Origin: Paraspadella gotoi
Taxonomy: Eukaryota > Chaetognatha
Assembly (NCBI GenBank): GCA_051294375.1
Contig: CM119271.1
Span: 16,889,799-16,953,798 of the forward strand
Direction: 5' to 3'
Length of the DNA: 64,000 bases
This document shows, piece by piece, positions 1 to 10,799 of the stretch. The notes below the pieces were generated by a model. It ran no database searches. It saw only the letters and a program-made list of their open reading frames with translations, and was not told the DNA's origin. Both the position numbers and the translations under genes were made by a program. Position 1 is the first letter of the stretch. Each line of letters opens with the position of its first letter.

Positions 1-180
1 GAGAAACTTTTAAAAAATCAAATAAATGTGTCTTTTGGTCTTTTTTGCATAATTTATCATATTTGAAGTTCTGATATGATAATAATGATTTACCGACAAG
101 ATTTTGGGTGCGACCGACGGACCGACAAAGTAAATTAATAGAGTTGGAATCTGCTGATAAGCAGATCCGACTAAAAACTT
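1..180 (+). repeat. Dispersed repeat, inverted relative to 2155-2300
   Basis: The reverse complement of this stretch matches 2155-2300: a TTTTTAGTCGGATCTG start, then ACTTTGTCGGTCCGTC, then ATCTTGTCGG and a tail ending in AAATTATGCAAAAA. Bases 1-45 also resemble 29278-29320. The two inverted copies flank the transmembrane exon about 2 kb apart. Confidence 0.6.
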
Positions 181-239
181 CCCGATGTATGTACATGTAC
201 AATGTCTTTTGTACTTTATTATTATTGATTGATGTGTCT

Positions 240-330
240 ACGACACGACGACAAAGATAATGAAAATTACGACGACGACGACGAGGACACGAAGACGACG
301 ACGACAACGACGACGACAACGACGACAAGA
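240..330. repeat. GAC-type trinucleotide microsatellite
   Basis: Imperfect (GAC)n/(ACG)n, interrupted by AAC units. The rest of 331-570 shows no gene. Confidence 0.8.
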
Positions 331-565
331 TTCATGAATCAGATTAAACTAAGTTTATTTTTTTAAAAACTAACAGACACGTCGTTACCTCATCTCAATT
401 TCATGGTTACGGTGCATCAGGAAAATTGTTTAAAAAAAAACAATAATTGTAAAATATAGTAGCGCTTGTAGTTATTGTGAGAACGCAAGGGCGAATTGTG
501 AGTTATTGTTTGTAAAATAGAAAAATAAAAATAAAAGCAAACTCGTGCGAGGCCAAAGACCCTGG

Positions 566-567
<2 letters not shown>

Positions 568-636
<69 letters not shown>
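568..636. repeat. (GA)n microsatellite
   Basis: Nearly pure GA array downstream (on the minus strand) of the donor at 720, so intronic to the receptor gene. Confidence 0.95.
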
Positions 637-637
<1 letters not shown>

Positions 638-719
638 GCTAAAATTGGACCACAAAATGCCCTGCCAGGCCAAAAAAGAAAGTTAAGCCGCCTCAAATAA
701 AAAATGCAGAGAAACTTAC

Positions 720-1434
720 CATAGTGCCGAATCTACTTCCGCCGTTTCTGGCCGCCGCCGCAGCCGCAGCCGCCACCGCCGCGGCAGAGACGGCGCCGTT
801 TCCTCCGCCGCCTCCGTTTTTCATAAACTCGGCGTCGACCACGTGATCGTGAAGTAGCGCCGCTTCGCTGGATGTCGGCGTTCCTTGCGGCGACACGGCC
901 AATGACGGGGTTGCCGAAGGCAGAAACTGATGATGACTCTTGCTGCCGAGAATTTGCTGATGTTGCTGTTGCTGCTGAGACGCTAGCGCCGCAGCTAGCG
1001 GCGTCCCGCGTCCGAGAGTCAGCGGAATAGCGTCTCCGTAGATCTGATGGTGAGGCGGTGGCGGCGCCTTGAGAATGGCGCCGTCAGCGCCGGTCGGGCC
1101 GATGGAATGCAAGATGTGATGAGGATGATGATGAAGAGGAAGATGATGCCGGGGAGAGTTGCCGAGAACGCCGCCGGACGCCGGACCACCACCGACGCCG
1201 CCAACGACGCCGCCGACCGGACGACGGCGCCGGCAGAGGCAGAGGCCGCGGCGTTGGAGAAGGAAAAGGGAGAGGAAGAAGAGGAGGCAGGCGACGACGA
1301 TGGTGAGCACGAGCATGAGGATCCCGGCGCCGGTTCGATTCCGGGATGAGGAGGAAGGGGAGAAGAAAACGGCGCCGTCGAGGAGAGAAGTGGCGCCGTC
1401 TTCCATCTTGGCCGGGCGATGGTCGGAAGGGGAT
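720..1434 (-). CDS. Exon: transmembrane segment and cytoplasmic tail of a putative Ig-like receptor
   Basis: Minus-strand exon of 715 bp with a pyrimidine-rich acceptor (TTTTCTCCCAG) and a consensus donor (ATG|GTAAGT). It is open throughout. The first base completes a codon begun in the 4295-4452 exon, giving Arg. Of its 238 residues, 1-35 are extracellular-like with an N-R-T glycosylation sequon at 32-34. Residues about 36-59 form a strong hydrophobic helix. A Cys/Arg cluster (LCLCRRRR) follows, as expected of a stop-transfer and possible palmitoylation site. The rest is a low-complexity tail rich in Gly, His, Pro, Gln and Ala, ending RFGTM; the next exon is outside the window. Family not recognised. 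Alternative reading: Met10 has a good Kozak context (GCCAAGATGG), so this could be the first coding exon of a separate protein with an N-terminal anchor, as in synaptotagmins. The phase match and the closeness of the Ig exons favour the receptor reading. Confidence 0.72.
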
Positions 1435-1522
1435 CTGGGAGAAAAGGGGAATGTATGTAAGTTATAAACAATTAAACAATTAAACATGTATGAATAGATA
1501 TTTTCTCTAACTAAGGTCGGGT

Positions 1523-1578
1523 AAGTCTGACTCTTAATCCTGGGGTCGTGGGTTCGAGCCCCACATTGGGTCGCGCCA
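1523..1578 (+). other. tRNA-Lys(CUU)-like sequence (SINE head or extended primer site)
   Basis: The sequence runs from an anticodon arm with CTCTTAATCC through GGTCGTGGGTTCGAGCCCC (a good Pol III B box) and an acceptor-like CACATTGGG to a terminal GCGCCA. This is the 3' half of a tRNA-Lys(CUU) including a CCA-like end, with a 2-base insertion (TC) in the acceptor arm. The 5' half is missing, so it is not a functional tRNA gene. It may be a tRNA-derived SINE piece or part of an LTR element using tRNA-Lys as primer. Sequence at 1740-1830 resembles that next to the primer site at 56.8-56.9 kb. Confidence 0.7.
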
Positions 1579-1904
1579 CTCTAACTAAGTGGTCGCGGTA
1601 AGTCTGACTGAAATCTAGGTAAGTAAAGAGGGGAAATGGTGGGAAAGGAATATATATTGTAAGCGGCAAAATCGACGGTAAAAAAAATGGTAACAGAGGA
1701 ACTGAACGGCTGAGAGGGACGGTGAGAGAGAAAGAGAGGAAAGAGTGCGAATGAAAAACCATAAACCCCGGACTCGAGCCTGATCTCCGGGAGGAGGGGG
1801 AGGAGGATGAGGAGAAATGATGAGGAAACGCTGGCATGTTGGCGAAACCTATCGGTTCTTTCTGATTTTTTATAATATTATATTTCTCAACAATCAGCAT
1901 TTTG

Positions 1905-2165
1905 ATGCTAGTGCGGAGTATAATTTAGTATTCATTACAATAGAAACATTCTTGGAAATATTATAACACTTCATTGAAAGGGAAGCCAGGTTTACTGGGA
2001 GTGAATAAACAAGACTGTGAGAGAGTCTCCATTGAAAACTTGCAGGGACCTGCTAAGTCATAATCTTGTAAGAATGATGAAGGTCTTAAACCACTAAAGC
2101 GTGTCTAAAGTTAGGAGCTATCTTAGCTTATTTATTAAATGAATGAATAATTTTTAGTCGGATCT
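1905..2165 (+). repeat. Dispersed repeat family R1, copy 1
   Basis: Shares with 35405-35700 the string of blocks TTTTGATGCTAGTGCGGAGT, ATTATA-CACTTCATTGA, GGGAAGCCAGGTT-ACTGGGAGTG, GACTGTGAGAGAGTCT, TTGCAGGGACCTGCT and the end TAGCTTATTTATTAAATGAATG. It has no coding capacity. Other copies are at 4020-4175 (minus), 23815-24035 and 55275-55620. Confidence 0.75.
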
Positions 2166-2738
2166 GAGACTCTATAATTCACTTTGTCGGTCCGTCAGTC
2201 CGCCCCCTCAATCTTGTCGGGCATTCACTTATATCATGTCAGAACATCGAATTACGATAAATTATGCAAAAAAAAAAGATGTCCGTCCGTCCGTGCCACC
2301 TTAGCAAAAAAACAAATTACTCGTGATTGGATGGATGGATTGGAATGAAATTTTGTGTGTGGGTAGGGAAGTGTGTGATTGAGCTCAATTAATCAATCAA
2401 AACAAACATTTCGGATCAAATTAATTGCCTAATTAATTAAATAATTAACTTGAATAAATGAATTATTAATTAATGAAATAATTAACTTGAATTAAATATT
2501 AATTAATTAGTTAATTAACGATAATGATCGTGGGCAGATCCGACATTGTTTGCTCAAACTTGTTATATTGGTAGTACAAATTTCATAAACTTTGTTGCTC
2601 CTGGTCAGTTGTTGACACTCCGGGTCTTTTAGCAAAAGTTCTTTGAAATCTACTTTACTTTGCCATCAATTTTCATTTTTCTCTCGAGTTGTAACCGCGT
2701 CAAAGTTGCCAACAAAGTTTAATTTAAAAATAGTTGAT
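2166..2738. repeat. Dispersed repeat related to the loop at 29.0-29.5 kb
   Basis: 2330-2380 (ATTTTGTGTGTGGGTAGGGA) and 2515-2580 (ATTAACGATAATGATCGTGG and TTTGCTCAAACTTGTT) match blocks of 34190-34630. AT-rich ATTAATTA runs fill the middle. No gene is seen. Confidence 0.55.
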
Positions 2739-3636
2739 GTCGGCGACGTCTCATCGCTGTTGGCTTTGTTGTCATTTGAGATGTGATGTCGTCAACAGTG
2801 TTCATGACATGTTGTTGGCATCGCTGTCAGCTTTGTTGTCATTTGAGATGTGATGTCGTAAACAGTGATCATGACATGTTGTTGGCATCGCTATCAGCTT
2901 TGTTGTCATTTGAGATGTGATGTCGTAAACAGTGTTCATGACATGTTCTTGGCATCGCTGTCAGCTTTGTTGTCATTTGAGATGTGATGTCGTAAACAGG
3001 GTTCATGACATGTCGTTGGAATCGCTGTCAGCTTTGTTGTCATTTGAGATGTGATGTCATAAACAGTGTTAATGACATGTCGTTGGAATCGCTGTCAGCT
3101 TTGTTGTCATTTGAGATGTGATGTCATAAACAGTGTTAATGACAAGTCATTGTCATCGCTGTCAGCTTTGTTGGTTTTTGAGATGTGATGCCATAAATAG
3201 TGTTCATGACATGTCGTTGGCATCGCTGTTGGCTTTGTTGTCATTTGAGATGTGACGTTGTAAACAGTATTCATGAAATGTCATTGGCATCGCTGTTGGC
3301 TTTGTTGTTATTTGAGATGTGATGTTGTAAACAGTGTTCATGACATGTCGTTGGCATTGCTGTCGGCTTTGTTGTTTTTTGAGATGTGATGTTGTAAACA
3401 GTGTTCATGACATGTCGTTGGCATAGCTGTCAGCTTTGTTGTTTTTTGAGATGTGATGTTGTAAACAGTATTCATGACATTTCATTGGCATCGCTGTTGG
3501 CTTTGTTGTTATTTGAGATGTGATGTCGTAAACAGTGTTCATGACATGTCGTTGGCATCGCTGTCAGCTTTGTTGTTTTTTAAGATGTGATGTTGTAAAC
3601 AGTGTTCTTGACATGTCGTTGGCATCTCTGGCTTAA
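2739..3636. repeat. 67-bp tandem repeat, about 13 copies
   Basis: Unit contains GCTTTGTTGTCATTTGAGAT, then GTGATGTCGTAAACAGTG and TTCATGACATGTCGTTGGCA. Successive GCTTTG starts at 2763, 2830 and 2897 give a 67-bp period. Units differ by substitutions, with later ones carrying TTTTT for TCATT. Confidence 0.92.
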
Positions 3637-4019
3637 AATTGTGGCTTTCATCAATAAATTTTAAATGACGTTTCAGCAGATTGGGGATTGAGTAGAGAGA
3701 AAGAGAGAGAGGGAGGGAGGGAAAGGGAGACGGCGAGCGAGAGAGAAAGAGAGAGAGAGAGACAATCCTTGTTTTGACGTATGAGTGAAGCGACAGAGAA
3801 ATTTCTCCAACTCATGGGAGAAATTTAAATCTAATCTATCATTACAACGCTCATTGTTGAGAAATGGGGGAGACAGTGTTTGGGGCAGGGAGAATGAGCG
3901 AATCTCAAATGTCTTGTCGAAGCAATCATAGTTTAATATCTTCAATTCTCCATCTTTTCAAATTTCCTTCAATCTTTTCTTTCTTCTTCTCTAATTTTTT
4001 TTCCTTCTTTCTTATAAAT

Positions 4020-4175
4020 TTGGTACAACCAATATAAAAATTATCCATTCATTAAATAAATAAGCTATCCTGCCACTGATTTTGTAAAGTGTATGGTGGT
4101 TTAAGGCCTCCATCACTTACAAGATGATGACGTAGCAGGTCCCTTCAATCTTTCAAGCAAAACTCTCTTCCACTC
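4020..4175 (-). repeat. Dispersed repeat family R1, inverted copy
   Basis: Reverse complement of the 3' part of the unit at 35400-35710: GGTACAACCAATATAAAAAT, then CATTTAATAAATAAGCTAT, then GGCCTCCATCA and AGCAGGTCCC. It lies in the intron between the 4295-4452 and 720-1434 exons. Confidence 0.7.
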
Positions 4176-4294
4176 TCATATATTAACTAATAGAGTGCCC
4201 GTCTTCTCTTTTAATGATTCAACATTAATATTTAAAATACAAAAAAATTTTCCATCTTCCCAAACTCAGCGGGCCCTTCCCTCTTCCCACTCAC

Positions 4295-4452
4295 CTTTCC
4301 TGCAGAATGACGACCTTCTCCCTGACCATTGAGAATCCCTTGACTTTGATGAGGACAGATTTGGCCAGCAGCCGCAGCTCCGGCGCCACCAGCGAAGACC
4401 GCAGCGCCACGTGCAGCTTTTTGCCGGACGCGGCAGCTCGGAGACGCCAGTC
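4295..4452 (-). CDS. Exon: second half of Ig-like domain 2
   Basis: Minus-strand exon of 158 bp. The acceptor is CGATCCAG|GAC behind a CT-rich tract and the donor is GAAAG|GTGAGT. It encodes 52 residues from DWRLRAAASG to KVVILQE plus two bases (AG), which join the A that opens the 720-1434 exon (phase 2/2). The alternating hydrophobic pattern (KKLHVALRSS, KSVLIKVKG) suits beta strands of an Ig-like sandwich. It follows the 5052-5197 exon in phase 0. No cysteine is present, so the usual F-strand Cys of an Ig domain is absent. The exon is GC-rich against AT-rich flanks, which supports coding. Its protein family is not recognised. Confidence 0.66.
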
Positions 4453-5051
4453 CTGGATCGAGAGAAAGAGAGAGAGATGGGTTATGCATAATTAAAATAA
4501 TTTATAATCGCTTTCTAATAATAAAACTTAGTAAAATAGTAATCCTTAAAACCGAAATAGCGCAAATAAAACATCCAACGGACAATGCTTCAATATGTAA
4601 ATAAGATTTATGTTCCTCTTCTGTATGATTAGATGATTTCGCGTTTCTTATCCATTTTGAATAGATTTTACGCGCGAACCTATTATCTGCCAACCTCACC
4701 AGGTCCGGTTTTGACCTTCTTTTCTCCGGTGCCAACTTCTCCCCTTCTTTCCAGAATCACTGTCAGCATCTTTCATTTGCAACTTGTTTAATAAAATATT
4801 TATTTATATTCTAATTAATTTTAATTGTTTTTACGCAGATGACGTGATATTATTGTAATATCCAGCGACGCTGGCAGTGTTGGAGTTTTAATCCTTTTAA
4901 TTCTGATATTTCAGTCGTTTTAAATTAATCCCGTTCTTGTTCGCTTGATTGGTGCTAAATAAATGGTGATGCTCATGGCTGCCCATATATTAATTCATTG
5001 AACAACTGATCAATTCCATATTAAGGTGAGCCATCCTACATCTGTACGTAC

Positions 5052-5197
5052 CTTATCCGGCGCGAGACGTTCTCTCCGTTTCCTATGAAAGTTAACAACG
5101 ACGCTGACGTTGTCGGAAGTGATGGGAGGATTCGAGTGAATCGTGCAGACGATGGAAATGTGATCTTCTTTCAAAGGGTCCACGCCCGCGAGGAACC
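5052..5197 (-). CDS. Exon: first half of Ig-like domain 2
   Basis: Minus-strand exon of 146 bp, acceptor AAACAG|GG and donor GATAAG|GTACGT. The opening GG completes a Gly codon whose first base lies in the 5785-5893 exon; 48 residues follow, FLAGVDPLKED to ERLAPDK. The stretch HISIVCTIHSNPPITSDNVS matches HIYSNPPVPWTNVS in the exon at 45650-45859, so the two encode related domains. The Cys is placed like the B-strand Cys of Ig domains, and SNPP plus a following N-V-S are typical of the strand B-C region. A basic insertion (HRKRRER) follows. Extracellular placement is inferred from the downstream transmembrane exon. Confidence 0.7.
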
Positions 5198-5249
5198 CTG
5201 TTTTCATTTGGGGTCAATTAGTTCACGACATTTTTCAAAAGAATCAAAT

Positions 5250-5380
5250 TTCTGCTTAGGGATAAGAATTACAGTTAGGGATTAGGTTGGGTACTTTGTT
5301 AATGAATAGGTTTGGGATTATTGTTAAGGATTAGGAGATTAGATTAGGGGATTAGATTATAGTTGAGGATTTGGTAATTT
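5250..5380. repeat. Degenerate GGGATTAG-type repeat
   Basis: Several imperfect (T)TAGGGATTAGG-like units within the intron. The motif resembles telomeric TTAGGG but is irregular. Similar stretches lie at 22090-22200 (complement) and 44580-44690. Confidence 0.5.
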
Positions 5381-5574
5381 AAAGTTAAAAATTTTAATTT
5401 TGATAAAATTTAGTTCGCAGAATATAAACCAAAATGGGGGAATTTTCGGAAATCAATGCTGATTATTATTATTTTCTTTTTAATTGTATTTTTGATCGCT
5501 GTTGTAAAATGTATTCTTTGTCACACGATTTCTAGTTTTGAATCGTTACTTTCTTCGTCCATGAGCATTTCAAT

Positions 5575-5725
5575 GTGCAATGTGCAATGTGCAATGTGCA
5601 ACGCCCTCAGTCGTCATCGTCGTTGTTGTCGGCATCACCACGTCTTACTCTCTGTCTAGATTGTCATCCCCATCACCATCATCATCATCACCATCATCAT
5701 CACCATCATCATCATTATCACCCAA
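5575..5725. repeat. Short tandem repeats TGCAATG and CATCAT
   Basis: AATGTGC repeats at 5573-5600 and a (CATCAC/CATCAT)n array at 5665-5725, just beyond the donor of the 5785-5893 exon and hence intronic. Confidence 0.85.
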
Positions 5726-5784
5726 AGGTGCCTCTTCTCTCGAATCAGTCTCTTCCCCGGCGATTCTAATGATGCTTCCTTCAC

Positions 5785-5893
5785 CATCCAGTCGCCCGTC
5801 GATTCCGAGCGACGAAGAGGGAAAGTAGACTTTGTCCGACTCGCAGGTCAGTTCCGGTTCCAGGACGAGGGAAGCGACGATGTTCTTCCATAC
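5785..5893 (-). CDS. Exon: inter-domain segment of the putative Ig-like receptor
   Basis: Minus-strand exon of 109 bp behind a long polypyrimidine tract (5897-5990), acceptor TTCCCAG|GTATGG, donor GGATG|GTGAAG. It encodes 36 residues, VWKNIVASLV to GIDGRLD, plus one base completing Gly with the next exon (phase 1/1). It opens in phase 0, which fits the phase-0 end of the 45650-45859 exon, although exons in between cannot be excluded. It would link domain 1 to domain 2. Reading on past the donor gives an Asp-rich microsatellite translation and a stop, which supports the chosen donor. The donor is weaker than the others. Confidence 0.6.
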
Positions 5894-5994
5894 CTGGGAA
5901 GGGGGAGAGAAGGGGGAGGAGGGAGAGAGGGAAGGAGGAGGAAGGGGAGGAGAGGGAGAAAGGGGAGGAGAAAGAAGGAGGAAGAAGGGGAAAC

Positions 5995-6485
5995 AATTTT
6001 TGTTTAACGTTTTATTTGTTTCTTTTTATTTTTCTCTTTCAATCTCTTTTTTCAATCTCTTTTTTCAATCTCTTTTTAAATTTCAATCTTCTTATAAGTT
6101 TTTCAAATTTTTATAAATATAAATATTTTCAATTCACAAATCTTTCCTCTCTAAGAAATCTAAGTCATTCCAATTTCTTTTCTATGTAGTCTTACCTCTC
6201 TCATTGTCAATTTCTTTCTTTTCTTTTCTATTCTCTTGTCATGTTGCGCATATCTTTTTCAAAGTCTTTCTTAACTCTTTCCTCTTTCCATTTTCTTTCC
6301 AATCTCTTTCCATCTCTTTCCATTCTCTTTCCAATCTTTTTCTTCAAACTCGTCCATTTTTACTTCGAAGAGAAAACGATTTCGCGCGAAGCTCCTTCTT
6401 TGCCAGGTCTCCTCGTTTTTTAATTTTAACTGATTGGTTTCTCAGGTGATGAGAGAGAAAAGAAAACAGAGAGCGAGAGATGGAG
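5995..6485. other. CT-rich intronic stretch
   Basis: CAATCTCTTTTTT and TTTCCAATCTCTTTCCA short tandem units (6035-6080, 6285-6345). No exon could be supported, although 6355-6405 is locally GC-richer. Confidence 0.5.
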
Positions 6486-6663
6486 NNNNNNNNNNNNNNN
6501 NNNNNNNNNNNNNNNNNNNNNNNNNNNNNNNNNNNNNNNNNNNNNNNNNNNNNNNNNNNNNNNNNNNNNNNNNNNNNNNNNNNNNNNNNNNNNNNNNNNN
6601 NNNNNNNNNNNNNNNNNNNNNNNNNNNNNNNNNNNNNNNNNNNNNNNNNNNNNNNNNNNNNNN
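6486..6663. other. Assembly gap (178 N)
   Basis: Run of N flanked by GA arrays. Other gaps: 10724-10748, 13285-13309, 14441-14465, 17880-17889, 22583-22805, 32737-32761, 38102-39071 (970 N), 40169-40193 and 50145-50169. Confidence 1.
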
Positions 6664-6698
<35 letters not shown>

Positions 6699-6699
6699 A

Positions 6700-6792
6700 A
6701 GGAAAGAAGGAGAAAAGTAAGAGTCAAGAGTTGGAGTGAACTCTCTCAAAGAAATAAGACGTGAAAGAAAGATGAGCTGGAAAAAAACACAG

Positions 6793-6833
<41 letters not shown>

Positions 6834-7040
6834 CTCTATCTCTCTCTCTCTCTCTCGCTCTCCTCGACTCTCTCTCTCTCTCTCTCTTCTCTCTCTTCTC
6901 TCTCTCTTCTCTCCTCTCTCTTCTCTCTCCTCTCTTCTGGTGTTTTTTTTCCAGCTCATCTTTCTTTCACGTCTTTATTCTTTGGAAGGAGAGTTCACTC
7001 AACTCTGACTCTTGACTTTTCTCCTTCTTTGCCATATATT
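6700..7040. repeat. Fold-back inverted repeat centred on a GA/CT switch
   Basis: Left arm about 6700-6800 (GACGTGAAAGAAAGATGAGC, GTCAAGAGTTGGAGTGAACT) is almost the exact reverse complement of right arm about 6945-7040. The centre is (GA)n turning directly into (CT)n near 6830-6900. Confidence 0.9.
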
Positions 7041-10000
7041 TTCAATTCTTCCTTCCTCTCCGTGCATTTGCTTCTTCTGTCTGACTAATTCTCACTGTTT
7101 GAAAGCTGCTCTATAGCTCTTGTCTCATCTACACTTGGCTACTCTGCTTCTCTGTTCTACGTTTCTTCCCTTCTCTCCTTCTCTCCTCCATTCATCCTGC
7201 TCCGCTCTCTGTGGTTTTCTTGAGTGTGCGATTATCCTTCCCCTTTCTGATTCGTGCTCGTCACCTTGTGCAATCAGAAGAAAAAGACGCGAAAAGCCGA
7301 AAGACAAACAAAATTCGAGAGACCATAATTAAATATATATATTAGGAATAATAATCGAGAATCCAGGTCTCGTCGCCGTGGTCAAATTTCGAAGGAGCTG
7401 CTAAGCTCGCTGAGTCATTGGATAAAATCTAGTATTTTTCTCTTTCGATAGTTAAATATATATTAAACAGTAAAATATGTAGTAATATAATATAAATAGT
7501 CACAAGTTCCAGTTCACATAACCGGCTAAATGCATGAATACAGGAAAAAGTATATTAGGCTGGATTACAATAATAAATTTACAGTAATTGTGGAGTTATA
7601 CATTTCGATCGTTGTATAATTTGTGCTAATACGTTATTGTACGGTGTGTAACTACGTTATGGCATATATTACTATTACAATCTTTTGTCTTTTCTTTACT
7701 CTCTATTCGATATAACTCATTGTCTCTAACGCTATGACATCTATTCTGCGTGGTATATATACATGTTATTTCATCGTTTTTGCACTATATTTATCTTCCA
7801 TTTGTAAGTACTCGAGGGAACACATATATCGCATCTTACCATACAGACCATAATTGTAGAACTGCGACAAGTGTATCCAATAGGAGATAAGAGAAGATCA
7901 CTCATCTCTCTGCGTCTCTTTCTCTCTCTTCAATGCGTCTCATCACATGCATACATACAATAATTTGGGCTGGCATACTCTTCTACTGGCATTCTCTACG
8001 GTGGCGTACGGTGTACATACTCTCTGCTCGTGTATATTGAAGAGATATTACTGTCTAATATATTTATATATGTTAGATAATAACTCAGATAGAAACTTCA
8101 CTAGAGGTAACAACAGCGCACTCTGAAGTTTACGACAGGAAGTAGTGGAGAGAGGAAAAGATGGATATAACATAAGTAAGATGTGTGATAAGCAGGAGAT
8201 ACTCGTACTCGCAATGACCACATAAATTAAAATGACGGTCGCGTTTTGTCGTCGTCCGTTTATAATGCATCCTCTTTCCTCTCACTTGTACCAATCGATC
8301 ATACCAAGTACACGTGTATAATTACCGATGTGTCGCTGTAATCATTCCACACATATTGTACGTGTACCCTCCTACTGACCAGGCCCCATTCATTTCTTAC
8401 TATGACCACCCTATCTCCCCCGACAGAATATGGCTGAGCATGGCGAAAGAAAAAATGGGAACGTCTAGTCGTCGTGCGAAACTTGACGACTTCGTTACGT
8501 CCTTATGAGAACTCTGTCGAATCGAGACCTGGACTTACCTTAAGCGTCCTGGAGAAGCTAGCAAAAGTGTACCTTGAGCTCTTAATACGTTGTTTCCCTT
8601 TGCAAATATCTCCTTGTCGTTGTGGCTACAGAGTATATAATCCTGCGCGCAGGTTGCACGACTGACGGCGATAGGTGAAGGCTCCAAATGATCTTGGCAT
8701 GGTGAGATAGATTACAAGAAGCCATCATTCGAATCGACCAGGCGATAATAAACGGGCGAAACAGTGCGTTTAGCTCTTGGATATTTCGATTTAAGTATTT
8801 AGGAGAATAGCATTTCTCGCTTTCATCTAATAAATAATAAACACATATATGTTGAAAACAATAAAATACAAAGAACACCCGTTGATGCGATTGATAATTT
8901 ATTTAATATTACGCATATTTGGGTGATTATAACCTTGCAATGTGCTCTGCCTCTTCGATCGGTTTTGCCTGTACTTAGTGGAGCTAAATTGATTACGTAA
9001 GCTCCTGGTATTTCATCATTACACGCATTCTTACTCTTTTTATCTCACGTGCTTTCTAGCTCGTCGAGTCATTGTTCAATACTTTAGTCTATAACTCCTT
9101 ACTTCTTTCTTACACTTGAATGCTCTCTAGCTCATCTCTATCTGCTCTTATGTGTTGTAAAAATGCACTCTACTATCAATATGGCCCAGGCGTGCAAGAT
9201 AATTACACCTAGTACGCTCTCTATCTATATATATCGTAGCGGTCTAAATATACTATGAGAATATCTAACGAGGAGATGTTTATCTACCTCGCGGCTGGGT
9301 TATTCATTTAGATTTGAGTCTTATCGTACTCGTCCTCTACTACGTTACTATCTGTTAATTTTATAGACTCACGTTGTTAGTATTTTTATGTCTCGTCGAT
9401 ACTCGTCGCTTCGTACGATCATATACTACAGTCTATATCGGTATCATGCTCTCGGTGCGTGTCGTCGAGTTTTCGTAATTCATCGAATCAGTAGTGACTC
9501 GATGCCCGTCCCAGTGAACATTTTATCAAGTAGTATTCCAATTTTCAACATCCGTCATTCATTATACTACTCCTCTATCTCCTCCCTAAACCATCCAGCC
9601 ACAGGAAAGTCCGCCTAAACCTCACATTACATTTTATATCTACCAGCCCTTATTCATACCCTGATAAGATCAGATTGTGTTCTATTGGTTAAAAGTTTCG
9701 TAGCCTTCGTTTAGTATAGATAATGGTATTGCTTGTCATGCTAGTGTTTTTACTTCCTATCTCTATGATTGGTGCATTTATATGAGTATAATGATTCCTG
9801 AGTCTGATATTGACTCTAATATGGTAACAAAGTACCGGTGTTTGGTTGTATTGATTTTCTGCTATTTCGGTATATGGTTCAATGGTATTGTGAGGTCTGC
9901 CGTGTAATACTCTGTATGCTCAGACAGGGCGAAAGAATCTACACGTTACATCCTACGATGCCTATTCATCTCATTTTGCTAGGCCGTCCTCTTAAATCAC

Positions 10001-10620
10001 CATTTTCGAATTTTTCGCATCCATTCGAACTTATTCGTTCCATCACTTTCTTGACAACGTTTCGAGCCGTCCCGGTTCTTAAACAGTGTGTCATCGCCTG
10101 TCGTTTCCATCATTGAGTCTCTTATTGAGATCATATTAACTGTGGTATCTGACTACGTGGCTAGTACTGAGCGGAGTTTTTAGATAATATTATCTCGGTA
10201 GCCATCAAACATCCATAGAACTCTCTGAGTCCTCTTTCTTCCTTAATAGCAGATGCCGTCCTCCTTCTCTACTTACACTCCATTTCGCTTTTCCCCTACG
10301 TCGATTTTAAACGTCATCTCGCAGTCGTCAAAGTTCTCGCGATCCTCGCTCGTTCCGGTCTCGTCCCGCTCGTATACACGTGCAAGGGATATGATATATA
10401 TCTCTTAAGATATATCCCCAATCCAGTCTTCCGCGAGACGATCGCTCTTCGCTCGACGTCACTGACTGTCTCTCCGCGCTCTCGCTCATGTACCCATACT
10501 CAGACTCCCTCGTTCAGTACAGCGAGTGCGACACACAACTCTCACTTTCATAAATGCTGTGATAGGAGGCAGGCGTAGAATATGCCATCGTGGTGTGGGA
10601 CCGATAGAGTGACCCTCGTA
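7041..10620. other. No gene found; possibly poor consensus
   Basis: AT-rich, stop-dense sequence with no exon-like segment. 7275-7560 resembles 24290-24460 (AACCGGCTAAATGCATGA shared), so part is a dispersed repeat. Its irregular texture suggests weakly corrected reads, but that is inference. Confidence 0.5.
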
Positions 10621-10799
10621 ACATATCATACTAATATGTAGAATAGGTTATGAGTTTGAATCCTATGAGTGAATGATTTTCTCTCTCCATCAAATCTGAT
10701 TGAATTCGTTAACTCTCCTCCTTNNNNNNNNNNNNNNNNNNNNNNNNNGAGAGACCTGTAAGTGGAAGAATTAAAGCTCAAGTAACGAGAAAGCCAGAA

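Noticed and set aside
472-696. Open frame with a long SLSLSL run
   Set aside because: Translation of the GA/CT microsatellite. The same holds for all LSLSLS or RERERE frames in the window.
1047-1471. Long open frames overlapping the transmembrane exon in other frames
   Set aside because: They are Arg/Pro/Ser-rich shadows of a GC-rich exon; only the minus frame with the membrane helix has matching splice sites.
2739-3636. CRISPR array
   Set aside because: Units are 67 bp without a constant repeat/variable spacer structure, and the genome is eukaryotic.
5658-5784. Asp-rich extension of the 5785-5893 exon to a stop
   Set aside because: The extension is translated (ATG/ATC)n microsatellite, and the donor at GATG|GTGAAG restores the phase of the next exon.
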